Positions 55,022 to 62,377 of a DNA stretch of 64,000 bases are shown in pieces (the first letter of the stretch is position 1; every line of letters starts with the position of its first letter). The position numbers and the translations under genes were made by a program. Source of the DNA: Thermococcus chitonophagus (GTDB taxonomy: Archaea > Methanobacteriota_B > Thermococci > Thermococcales > Thermococcaceae); assembly GCF_002214605.1 (NCBI RefSeq), contig NZ_CP015193.1, positions 388,978 through 452,977 on the forward strand, given 5' to 3'. The notes under the pieces were generated by a model. That model was not told the origin of the DNA, did no database searches, and saw only the letters and a list, made by a program, of their open reading frames with translations.

Positions 55022-55792
55022 TTATCTCTTTTCTTTTCTACATATAGCTCTCACAAAAGTCATTTCGGGGACTGAGAGTGGATATTCTCTTCCATTGACT
55101 TCCAAGATGACCTTTGGTTTGAACACTAAGCCATCAATTTCCCTATCTATCTGGATATAAATGACCAATGTTCCCTTAGCGTGAGGTAAAAGTACTCTTG
55201 ACAAATTTACGGGCTCTTGGGGGACGTCAAATATACTCTCATTTGAGAATCCGAAGCTGAGAATCTTAACTCCTTGAACTGGGAATATGACTCCTTTGAG
55301 CTTGATCGTTTCATTTGTAGGATTTACGACTTCAACTCCATAATATGTTGTGTAAGTCCCATTAATATATAGAGTTATCGAAGTCGTTGCGTTTTTTGTA
55401 ATTTTAAGCGGATAGCTACTCCCGAACTCTACTTTTACGTTGACTCTAGCTAAATATACCTTGCTAGAGCCTTCAGGGAGAGCAAATAACAAACCCTTAA
55501 TGTCCCCACTCGGTTTAATGACAACTTCTCCTTCAATCTCTCCCATTTCTATATCAGCATCTTTTGGAACGAGAACCTTTTTCACGCCCCCAAATTTTAA
55601 AAGTACTTGTTCAGAACCATTGAGACACCACAAAACCCTGAGCTTAACTTTTTCATCTGGAGTTACGTATGCGTAACCCAAAATTATAGATGGATGCAAC
55701 TGAGAATTCTCATGAGGATATTTCAAGCTTGGAAGGAAGTAAGTTAATGCCAATAAGGCTAAAATCAGAGTTACAACTATTACCTTCCTCAT
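55022..55792 (-). CDS. Secreted or membrane-anchored hypothetical protein
   Basis: 256 residues. An N-terminal hydrophobic segment (VIVVTLILALLALTYFLP) with a following Pro/His-rich stretch fits a signal anchor. The rest is beta-rich with repeated NxT/NxS sequons (NATTSITLYINGTYTTYYG, NPTNETIKL), suggesting an extracellular glycoprotein. No family recognised. Starts ATG 55792 after GGTGACTACGT; 15 bases downstream of endA on the same strand, so it may be the last gene of rimI-endA-this transcript. Confidence 0.65.
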   Translation of the reverse strand: MRKVIVVTLILALLALTYFLPSLKYPHENSQLHPSIILGYAYVTPDEKVKLRVLWCLNGSEQVLLKFGGVKKVLVPKDADIEMGEIEGEVVIKPSGDIKGLLFALPEGSSKVYLARVNVKVEFGSSYPLKITKNATTSITLYINGTYTTYYGVEVVNPTNETIKLKGVIFPVQGVKILSFGFSNESIFDVPQEPVNLSRVLLPHAKGTLVIYIQIDREIDGLVFKPKVILEVNGREYPLSVPEMTFVRAICRKEKR

Positions 55793-55807
55793 ACGTAGTC
55801 ACCATAC

Positions 55808-56320
55808 TCAAAACTTCGTCCACTCAACTTTGTAATAAACGACATCATTGTCCTCATCAACTATTGCCATGACCATGCTCTTCCTTACTCCGTGAGCCAC
55901 TCTAGCCCTTGCGGTGATATCGTTAGGAGAAAGCTTCTGATTCTCTCTCACAACCCATATAAGCCAATCAGAATGCTCCGCATTCTTCCTATAAACCCTG
56001 AAGTGGGAGCCAAACTTTAATGCGGATTTAACTATGTATCCCCTGTCCCTAAGGTCCTTGTAGACGAGATACTTAATGTCAAAATCTTCATCTTTTCTCC
56101 TTCCAAGCTCAACTAGATCTTGGAAGCTCAACTCTCTACTTCCATCGAGAACCTTTATCCAGCCCCTCTCCGTTAGGTAGGCTGCCTCAATTAAGGAAAG
56201 AAAAAGCTTATTTCCCTTGAGCTCTCCATATCCCCTGTTATGGTAAAGCTGATTGATGGCCTTTTCTCTCTCACTGTAAGCTCTGTCCCCGCTCAGGAAG
56301 AACTCTATGACTTTCTTCAT
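55808..56320 (-). CDS. endA: tRNA-splicing endonuclease
   Basis: About 170 residues, the homodimeric archaeal type. It cuts bulge-helix-bulge introns in tRNA and rRNA precursors. N-terminal domain (KKVIEFFLSGDRAYSEREKAINQLY), then the nuclease domain YLVYKDLRDRGYIVKSALKFGSHFRVYRK, with catalytic candidates Tyr, His (GSHFRVY) and Lys (AHGVRKSMVMAIVD). C-terminal VYYKVEWTKF. Start is ATG 56320, overlapping the rimI stop in ATGA; the frame extension to 56341 is inside rimI. Confidence 0.93.
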   Translation of the reverse strand: MKKVIEFFLSGDRAYSEREKAINQLYHNRGYGELKGNKLFLSLIEAAYLTERGWIKVLDGSRELSFQDLVELGRRKDEDFDIKYLVYKDLRDRGYIVKSALKFGSHFRVYRKNAEHSDWLIWVVRENQKLSPNDITARARVAHGVRKSMVMAIVDEDNDVVYYKVEWTKF

Positions 56321-56835
56321 GCCATCCTCACCCTTTCCCAATCTTCCGGCTTTAGGATCATGTAGTATGCATCTTCCCCGTCCGAATAGTAGCTTATGAT
56401 TCTCTTGACAATCTTGAACCCGAGCTTTTTGTAGAGGTTTATCGCCCTCTCATTGCTAACCCTGACCTCGAGCCCTATCCACCTTGCTCCTCTTTTAAAG
56501 AGTCTTTCTATAACGGCTATCATTAGGGCCTTCCCGATTCCATTTCCCCGGTAGTCTGGGTGAACGGCTATGCTCATTATGTGCCCTTCCATATCTGGCT
56601 TGAGGTATCCCATAACGTACCCCACAACTTGGCCATTGTATTCGGCAACGAGAAATGTTTCCGAGTTGGCCTCCATAAACGTCATGAAGAGCCCGCGGGG
56701 ATACTTTTCCCTAAATGACAGGTGTTCTATCTTCATTATATAGGGAAGGTCAAACAGCCTAGCCTTTCTAATTGTCACGAGAGATATGGGTATCTTCCTT
56801 CGCACGTTTCCTTCTGGTTGGGCTATATCTTCCAT
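56317..56835 (-). CDS. rimI: RimI-type protein N-terminal acetyltransferase
   Basis: 172 residues. GNAT fold with the acetyl-CoA loop HPDYRGNGIGKALM (about 98-111), RWIGLEVRVSNERAINLYKKLGF (about 122-144) and the RimI/Ard1-like ISYYSDGEDAYYM end. Archaeal members acetylate protein N-termini. The N-terminal 20 residues (MEDIAQPEGNVRRKIPI) are an extension before TIRKARLFDLPYI. Overlaps endA by ATGA. Confidence 0.9.
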   Translation of the reverse strand: MEDIAQPEGNVRRKIPISLVTIRKARLFDLPYIMKIEHLSFREKYPRGLFMTFMEANSETFLVAEYNGQVVGYVMGYLKPDMEGHIMSIAVHPDYRGNGIGKALMIAVIERLFKRGARWIGLEVRVSNERAINLYKKLGFKIVKRIISYYSDGEDAYYMILKPEDWERVRMA

Positions 56836-56885
56836 GTTTGAAACTACTACTCAAGGGTTTTTAAGCCTCCCCACAGGGGACTAAA

Positions 56886-56896
56886 ACTATTTATAC
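56886..56896 (+). promoter_or_regulatory. TATA element for the C/D box RNA/coiled-coil gene
   Basis: ACTATTTATAC places a transcription start near 56917, just before box C of the sRNA at 56920. The same promoter would also serve the coiled-coil ORF at 56975. Confidence 0.5.
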
Positions 56897-56916
56897 AGAG
56901 AAGGCGATCTATAGAT

Positions 56917-56973
56917 GAAGTGATGAGTCTGGAGCCCCCTGATTGGATGATGAGCAGTTCGCGGAGCTGATAT
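56917..56973 (+). ncRNA. C/D box guide sRNA ending at the start of a coiled-coil ORF
   Basis: Box C GTGATGA (56920-56926), 12-nt guide GTCTGGAGCCCC, D' CTGA (56939-56942), spacer TTGG, C' ATGATGA (56947-56953), 13-nt guide GCAGTTCGCGGAG, D CTGA (56967-56970). All boxes are canonical. A TATA element sits about 25 bases upstream. The D-guide GGAG is also the ribosome binding site of the ORF that starts at 56975, so the RNA either is processed from that mRNA leader or excludes its translation. Confidence 0.87.
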
Positions 56974-56974
56974 C

Positions 56975-57253
56975 ATGATAAAAAGAAGACTGTGCAAGGA
57001 GTATCTGGAGGAAATTGAGAGGTTGGAGAGGTCAATTAGGGAGCTCGAAGATAGGATAATAGAGCTGAACACCCAGCTCAGAATGAAGAGCGAGGAGGTA
57101 ACCTCCCTCGCCATTGAAAACGGAAACCTGAGGTACAAGCTCGAAAAGCTGGAGAAGAGGTACAACCAGCTAATTGAGCTCCTGAAGAAGATGAAAATCC
57201 CCTTCATCATAATCGATGAAGACGAGTTCGAAAAAGATCAAGAAAATATTTAA
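56975..57253 (+). CDS. Short coiled-coil protein (92 residues)
   Basis: MIKRRLCKEYLEEIERLERSIRELEDRIIELNTQLRMKSEEVTSLAIENGNLRYKLEKLEKRYNQLIELLKKM forms one heptad-patterned coiled coil of about 70 residues, then MKIPFIIIDEDEFEKDQENI, an acidic tail. Family not recognised. Its ATG is 5 bases after box D of a C/D guide RNA, and its ribosome binding site GGAG lies inside that RNA. alaS starts 33 bases downstream on the same strand. Confidence 0.72.
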   Translation: MIKRRLCKEYLEEIERLERSIRELEDRIIELNTQLRMKSEEVTSLAIENGNLRYKLEKLEKRYNQLIELLKKMKIPFIIIDEDEFEKDQENI

Positions 57254-57286
57254 CCCCTCCCTGCCTTGAAGTTTCAGGGGTGTGAA

Positions 57287-60025
57287 ATGGAGCTAGTTAT
57301 GAAAACGAGAATGTTTGAGGAAGAGGGATGGATAAGGAAGAAGTGTAAGGTCTGTGGGAAGCCCTTCTGGACTCTTGACCCTGACAGAGAGACCTGTGGT
57401 GATCCTCCCTGTGACGAGTATCAGTTCATAGGGAAGCCAGGAATTCCAAAGAAGTACACGCTGGACGAGATGAGGGAAAAGTTTCTGAGCTTCTTTGAGA
57501 AAAAGGGCCACGGGAGGGTGAAGCGCTACCCAGTGCTGCCGAGGTGGAGAGATGACGTTTTATTAGTCGGAGCTTCAATCATGGACTTCCAGCCCTGGGT
57601 TATCAGCGGTGAGGCAGATCCCCCGGCTAATCCACTAACAATCTCTCAGCCCTCCATAAGATTCACTGATATAGACAACGTAGGAATTACCGGCAGGCAC
57701 TTCACGATCTTTGAGATGATGGCTCATCATGCATTCAACTACCCAGGGAAGCCTATTTACTGGATGGACGAGACTGTTGAGTTGGCTTTCGAGTTCTTCA
57801 CAAAGGAGCTTAAGATGAAGCCTGAGGACATAACATTTAAGGAGAACCCCTGGGCCGGTGGAGGAAACGCTGGGCCTGCCTTTGAGGTGCTCTACCGTGG
57901 CCTTGAGGTTGCCACGTTGGTTTTCATGCAGTACAAGAAGGCCCCTGAGAACGCTCCACCTGACCAAGTAGTGGAGATAAAGGGAGAGAAGTACGTCCCA
58001 ATGGAAACCAAGGTCGTCGATACTGGTTATGGGCTTGAGCGTTTGGTGTGGATGAGCCAGGGGACTCCTACGGCTTACGATGCTGTCCTGGGGTATGTAA
58101 TTGAGCCCCTCAAGAAGATGGCTGGCATAGAGAGAATTGATGAGAGAATTCTCATGGAGAACTCTCGTCTGGCTGGGATGTTTGACATAGAGGACATGGG
58201 TGATCTGAGGTACTTGAGGGAGCAGGTTGCCAAGCGCGTAGGGATAAGCGTGGAAGAGCTCGAGAGAATGATAAGGCCCTACGAGCTTATTTACGCGATA
58301 GCTGACCACACCAAGGCCTTAACCTTCATGCTTGCAGATGGTGTAATTCCGTCGAATGTAAAGGCCGGCTACCTTGCTCGTCTTTTAATAAGAAAGAGCA
58401 TAAGGCATCTGAGAGAACTTGGCCTTGAAGTTCCTCTTGCCGAGATCGTGGCCATGCACATAAAGGAGCTCCACAAGACGTTCCCAGAGTTCAAGGAAAT
58501 GGAGGACATAATTCTCGAGATGATAGAGCTCGAGGAGAAGAAGTATGCTGAAACGCTGAGAAGGGGCTCAGACCTAGTGAAGAGGGAGATAAGCAAACTG
58601 AAGAAAAAAGGCATAAAGGAGATACCCCTTGAAAAGCTCATAACGTTTTACGAGAGCCATGGCCTAACCCCAGAGATAGTCAAGGAAATTGCGGAGAAGG
58701 AAGGAGTAGAGGTCAAGATCCCCGACAACTTCTACAGCCTCGTCGCCAAGGAGGCCGAGAAAACTAAAGAGGAAAAAGAAGAGGAAGTCGTCGACTTCGA
58801 GCTCGTTAAGGACATCCCAGATACGAGAACCCTGTATTATGAAGATCCCTTCATAAAGGAGTTTGAAGCTACCGTTCTAAGGGTGATAGATGACTGGGTG
58901 ATACTTGATCAGACGGCGTTTTATCCGGAGGGAGGAGGACAGCCCTACGACACCGGCGTTCTCATAGTTGATGGGGAGGAAGTTAAGGTAACGAACGTTC
59001 AGAAGGTTGGCAAAGTTATCCTCCACAAGGTAGAGAACCCAGGAAAGTTCAAGGAAGGAGTAAAGGTCAAAGGCAGGATAGACTGGGACAGGAGAATACA
59101 GCACATGAGGCACCACACGGGAACTCACGTCCTCATGGGTGCCTTGGTTAGGGTCTTAGGAAAGCACGTCTGGCAGGCTGGGAGTCAATTAACGACGGAC
59201 TGGGCCAGGCTTGACATAAGCCACTACAAGAGGATAAGCGAGGAGGAGTTGAAGAAAATCGAGGAGCTGGCCAACAGGGTAGTCATGGAGAACAGGAAGG
59301 TCACTTGGGAGTGGTTGCCCAGGACCGAGGCCGAGCAGAGGTATGGCTTCCGCCTTTATCAGGGTGGAGTTGTCCCAGGGAGAGAGATCAGGGTCGTTAA
59401 GATAGAGGACTGGGATGTTCAAGCCTGTGGTGGAACCCACCTGCCTTATACGGGCTTAGTTGGTCCAATAAAGATACTGAGGACTGAGAGGATACAGGAT
59501 GGAGTCGAGAGAATAATCTTCGCCTGCGGTGAGGCAGCTGTAAAAGAGTGGCAGAAGGAAAGGGATCTACTCAAGAAGGCCAGCCAGATCTTAAGGGTTC
59601 CACCAGAAAAGGTTCCCGAGACTGCTGAGAGGTTCTTCAACGAGTGGAAGGAAGCGAGGAAGGAGGTCGAGAAGCTCAGGAAGGAACTCGCAAAGTTGCT
59701 GGTGTACGAGCTTGAGAATAAGGTTGAAAAAGTCAATGATATCGAGTTCATAGGGGCCATAGTGGAGGGAACAATGAACGACCTTAGGGAAGCTGCCAAC
59801 AGGCTTAGGAAGGACAACAGGGTTGTGGTGTTGATAAGCACGGAAGGACACTTTGTAGTCGCGGTTGGTAATGCACTTGACCTTAAGGCTGGAGATCTTG
59901 CAAAGGTCATTACCTCTACAGCGGGCGGTGGAGGCGGCGGAAGGAAGGAGTTGGCCCAGGGTAAGATAAAAGACCTAGGAAAAGCCAAGGAAGCAATTGA
60001 GGAGGTCAAGAAATGGCTAATTTAA
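57287..60025 (+). CDS. alaS: Alanyl-tRNA synthetase
   Basis: 912 residues, archaeal form. An N-terminal zinc-like segment ([30 protein letters not shown], about residues 19-48) precedes the class II core ([48 protein letters not shown]). The editing domain has [28 protein letters not shown] and CGGTH (zinc ligands His, His, Cys, His). The C-terminal glycine-rich [15 protein letters not shown] ends in C-Ala. Start ATG 57287 after AGGGGTGTGAA; TTG 57266 is leader. Confidence 0.96.
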   Translation: MELVMKTRMFEEEGWIRKKCKVCGKPFWTLDPDRETCGDPPCDEYQFIGKPGIPKKYTLDEMREKFLSFFEKKGHGRVKRYPVLPRWRDDVLLVGASIMDFQPWVISGEADPPANPLTISQPSIRFTDIDNVGITGRHFTIFEMMAHHAFNYPGKPIYWMDETVELAFEFFTKELKMKPEDITFKENPWAGGGNAGPAFEVLYRGLEVATLVFMQYKKAPENAPPDQVVEIKGEKYVPMETKVVDTGYGLERLVWMSQGTPTAYDAVLGYVIEPLKKMAGIERIDERILMENSRLAGMFDIEDMGDLRYLREQVAKRVGISVEELERMIRPYELIYAIADHTKALTFMLADGVIPSNVKAGYLARLLIRKSIRHLRELGLEVPLAEIVAMHIKELHKTFPEFKEMEDIILEMIELEEKKYAETLRRGSDLVKREISKLKKKGIKEIPLEKLITFYESHGLTPEIVKEIAEKEGVEVKIPDNFYSLVAKEAEKTKEEKEEEVVDFELVKDIPDTRTLYYEDPFIKEFEATVLRVIDDWVILDQTAFYPEGGGQPYDTGVLIVDGEEVKVTNVQKVGKVILHKVENPGKFKEGVKVKGRIDWDRRIQHMRHHTGTHVLMGALVRVLGKHVWQAGSQLTTDWARLDISHYKRISEEELKKIEELANRVVMENRKVTWEWLPRTEAEQRYGFRLYQGGVVPGREIRVVKIEDWDVQACGGTHLPYTGLVGPIKILRTERIQDGVERIIFACGEAAVKEWQKERDLLKKASQILRVPPEKVPETAERFFNEWKEARKEVEKLRKELAKLLVYELENKVEKVNDIEFIGAIVEGTMNDLREAANRLRKDNRVVVLISTEGHFVVAVGNALDLKAGDLAKVITSTAGGGGGGRKELAQGKIKDLGKAKEAIEEVKKWLI

Positions 60026-60073
60026 CTATAGCTTTTTAATTTTAAATCTCTTGCTGATCCCTTTTTAGAAATG

Positions 60074-60445
60074 TTAAGGTTTCGGATAAATATTTTGGAC
60101 CATCTTAATAATTTTCTTAATAGTCTCCTCTATAAAGTCGGCATATGTAGGAATTACTACAAATGTATATATAACCAAAGAAAGTTCTATAAATGGGATA
60201 TAGTTAGGGCCAGGAAGCTGGTTATTTTTCTTATAGCTCACATAATACAACATGAAGGCAATAAAGCTTATCCCAAGCACCTCAGCTATATTAATATGAA
60301 GTTTTTGAAAGTGCTTTGCGTTGTAATGTGTATACATGATATACAGATATACATAGACAAGGTATAAAACAATGAGGATATCCAAAATGAACCTTAGGGA
60401 CAGAATATCCTGATTAAACCCACCTATTTTGTGTAATTTATGCAT
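60074..60445 (-). CDS. Small AT-rich membrane protein
   Basis: 123 residues with two to three hydrophobic helices (FILDILIVLYLVYVYLYIMY, INIAEVLGISFIAFMLYYV, YIPFIELSLVIYTFVVIPTYADF). Ile/Tyr/Lys-rich codons and A/T-heavy sequence differ from the neighbours, suggesting acquired DNA. Overlaps the upstream membrane gene by 8 bases, so the two form a unit. Not recognised. Confidence 0.5.
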   Translation of the reverse strand: MHKLHKIGGFNQDILSLRFILDILIVLYLVYVYLYIMYTHYNAKHFQKLHINIAEVLGISFIAFMLYYVSYKKNNQLPGPNYIPFIELSLVIYTFVVIPTYADFIEETIKKIIKMVQNIYPKP

Positions 60446-61130
60446 GTAAAATAAGTATGCTATAATTAAGAATTGCCCCTATGCTCATTATAAGAACAAA
60501 TGAGCTTACTCTATATAGTATTATCCTATTAGACTCATCCATTTTTTGCGCCTCTTTCTTTATCTTTATTCCAAATGCAGGAAGAGATATTAGCATGATT
60601 AACATGAAGACATGACTAAGTCCACTATATACAAAGGCCACCAACAAGATTATGCTAACAGAAATTAGACTTATCCCCAAAATTGATTGTGAATCGCTAA
60701 TAATGCCAAATAACTTTTGAATATTTCTTATTAATTTTCGTAATTTAAATTCGGAGTATATTAGCAATAGCAATACTACAAAAATAGTCACATAAAATAG
60801 GAGTGATGAACTATTGGACATTTCTTTAATTGTCACTATCTTTGTACTAGCCCAAAACACAGTTATGCCTGCCAATATTCCCAAAGATATCACAGATTGC
60901 ATTATAGAAATTTCTCTATATTCACTCTTCATGTCTGGCAGTTTAATACTTGCAACATAGTATCCTATGGAACTAAATAGCATGACAAGAGATAACTCTA
61001 CAGCTATAACTGGGGTGGGGTTAGATGGATTAATTATATCGCTTATTATATTGCTATTAAATACGACTCCAGACAAGATAGATATAACAGTAATTAGTAT
61101 TCCAATATCAATGTTATCCTCGTTAATCAT
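60438..61130 (-). CDS. AT-rich polytopic membrane protein
   Basis: About 230 residues with around six membrane helices (IGILITVISILSGVVF, VELSLVMLFSSIGYYV, SVISLGILAGITVFWAST, LLFYVTIFVVLLLLIYSEF, GISLISVSIILLVAFVY, VFMLIMLISLPAFGI, VSSFVLIMSIGAILNYSILIL). No family recognised. ATG 61130 or GTG 61133. With the 123-residue protein it makes a two-gene cassette in an AT-rich island between alaS and a decayed gene. Confidence 0.55.
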   Translation of the reverse strand: MINEDNIDIGILITVISILSGVVFNSNIISDIINPSNPTPVIAVELSLVMLFSSIGYYVASIKLPDMKSEYREISIMQSVISLGILAGITVFWASTKIVTIKEMSNSSSLLFYVTIFVVLLLLIYSEFKLRKLIRNIQKLFGIISDSQSILGISLISVSIILLVAFVYSGLSHVFMLIMLISLPAFGIKIKKEAQKMDESNRIILYRVSSFVLIMSIGAILNYSILILHA

Positions 61131-61265
61131 CACTTCATTGTTTTAGAAATATTGTTTTTATTTTTTTCTCCTAATTAATATATAGTATCCCCATCAAGGC
61201 CTAAATCTTAACCTGTTAGATAGTTGCTCTCTTATAGTGCATAAATGTTCTTGGAGGTTATCTTT

Positions 61266-61695
61266 ATGTTCCTTTTCTTTAGGTTGTTAAACCCCAGCTG
61301 GGGGTAAGCTGTGGAAAGGAAACCCCGTTCGGGTGACTGGTTGGTTCTCTATGCCCATCTACTATTGGTTTTAATAACTGCCTCCGCGCTTATCATTAAG
61401 GCTTATCACCCAAGATACTCGGAGAATATGGGCACATTCTAAAACTCTCATCTGGAGATAGAACCTTAGCCTTGCTCGCTTTCTTTTCTCAGTACGTTTA
61501 CTACTTCATAATAGAAGCATTATCTGTCAATATGCTATACTTAAGTAGGATCAGGTTTGTAGGTAAAAGGGATGCGATAGTGATTCCCTAGTATTCTGGG
61601 GTTTGGTGCATATTTTGCAAGCTCTAAACAAGTCGCCTTGTGTAGCGATTGCAGTTGCAATTCTTGATCTCAATAGAAGCCTTTTCAGGGTATGA
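61266..61695 (+). pseudogene. Decayed membrane protein gene
   Basis: A start ATG (61266) behind GGAGG reads MFLFFRLLNPSWG, then an in-frame TAA (61305-61307), then the same frame continues AVERKPRSGDWLVLYAHLLLVLITASALIIKAYHPRYSENMG to a stop at about 61440. A shifted frame carries on GHILKLSSGDRTLALLAFFSQYVYYFIIEALSVNMLYLSRIRFVGKRDAIVIP, and another shift gives FWGLVHILQALNKSPCVAIAVAILDLNRSLFRV to TGA 61695. Together about 140 residues of a former membrane protein, broken by one stop and two frameshifts. Family not recognised. Confidence 0.65.
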
Positions 61696-61810
61696 TAGTC
61701 ATATTCAGATTCAGAACATGATGATGGTTGAGAGAAGTGATAAGTATGACTGAGCTCAGAAACGAACTCGGGCTAGTAAAAATGCTAGTAAAAATGGTAG
61801 AATGATAGGG
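61696..61810. other. Degenerate intergenic stretch with a short tandem repeat
   Basis: After the decayed gene there is no supportable gene. A 19-codon frame (61748-61807, MTELRNELGLVKMLVKMVE) is probably a remnant. CTAGTAAAAATG is repeated twice in tandem near 61774-61797. Together with 61131-61265, which is AT-rich and empty apart from promoter-like runs, this is the largest non-coding area of the window. Confidence 0.5.
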
Positions 61811-62266
61811 CTAGTCTTTCTCTTTCCTTGGAATTAGCTTTATCTTATATTCTACGTGCCATATTGGAAGCTTGCTTGCCTTTATTATTAAGTAGTACTG
61901 ACCTTCCCCTCTATAGAGCTTCTTGGTATCTTCGTCTGGAAGCCTGAAGTTTATGTAAATTTCACTATCCTTGTCTATTGTCGTTTTGAAAGTCGTGTTC
62001 CCCCTGTACTCCTTTCCGTTGACCTTGATTAAGTATTCAGTGCCTTCAGGAAACTCAATTTCGAACGTAAATCCTGAGACCCTGGGCTTTACTTCTAGAG
62101 TAAATAGCCCCCATCCATCCTTTTCAACTATGGTTACGGTTTCGTTGTTTATGTAGAATACTTCTGCTGATGCTTGAATGCTTGCAGGTGGTATTTGAGC
62201 GGTTCTGAGGGCGTACCACAGGAGGACTAGGAATATCACTAGTACCGCCACAAGCTTCTTGCTCAC
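61811..62266 (-). CDS. Small secreted/anchored beta-rich protein
   Basis: 151 residues. A signal-anchor N-terminus (KKLVAVLVIFLVLLWYALRTA) is followed by a beta-sandwich-like part (SAEVFYINNETVTIVEKDGWGLFTLEVKPRVSGFTFEIEFPEGTEYLIKVNGKEYRGNTTFKT). Start GTG 62266 behind GGAGGTG. Not recognised. It is divergent from the GH57 gene with about 110 bases between, so a surface role in polysaccharide use is possible but unproven. Confidence 0.68.
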   Translation of the reverse strand: MSKKLVAVLVIFLVLLWYALRTAQIPPASIQASAEVFYINNETVTIVEKDGWGLFTLEVKPRVSGFTFEIEFPEGTEYLIKVNGKEYRGNTTFKTTIDKDSEIYINFRLPDEDTKKLYRGEGQYYLIIKASKLPIWHVEYKIKLIPRKEKD

Positions 62267-62335
62267 GTTGACACCTCCAAATTTTTAATTCTCCTAGGAT
62301 TATAAAAGGGTAATTATGATTGTTTAGCAAATTCC

Positions 62336-62363
62336 TTATAAACCTTCACCACTCGTAGTGATT
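62336..62363 (+). promoter_or_regulatory. GH57 gene promoter with degenerate TGM-like site
   Basis: TATA TTATAAA at 62336-62342. CACCAC-TCGTA-GTGATT (62347-62363) fits the TATCAC-N5-GTGATA glycolytic motif at 9 of 12 positions and lies between TATA and the predicted start near 62365, the repressor arrangement. Weaker than the eno site. Confidence 0.35.
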
Positions 62364-62377
62364 ATACGGTGGTTTGA

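Noticed and set aside
61292..61303. Palindrome CCCCAGCTGGGG as a mobile-element end
   Set aside because: It encodes part of NPSWG in the decayed membrane gene, and no matching second end or target duplication is visible.
61718..61760. Third C/D box RNA (ATGATGA ... CTGA)
   Set aside because: There is no D' box, the second C box is GTGATAA, and guide lengths do not fit.
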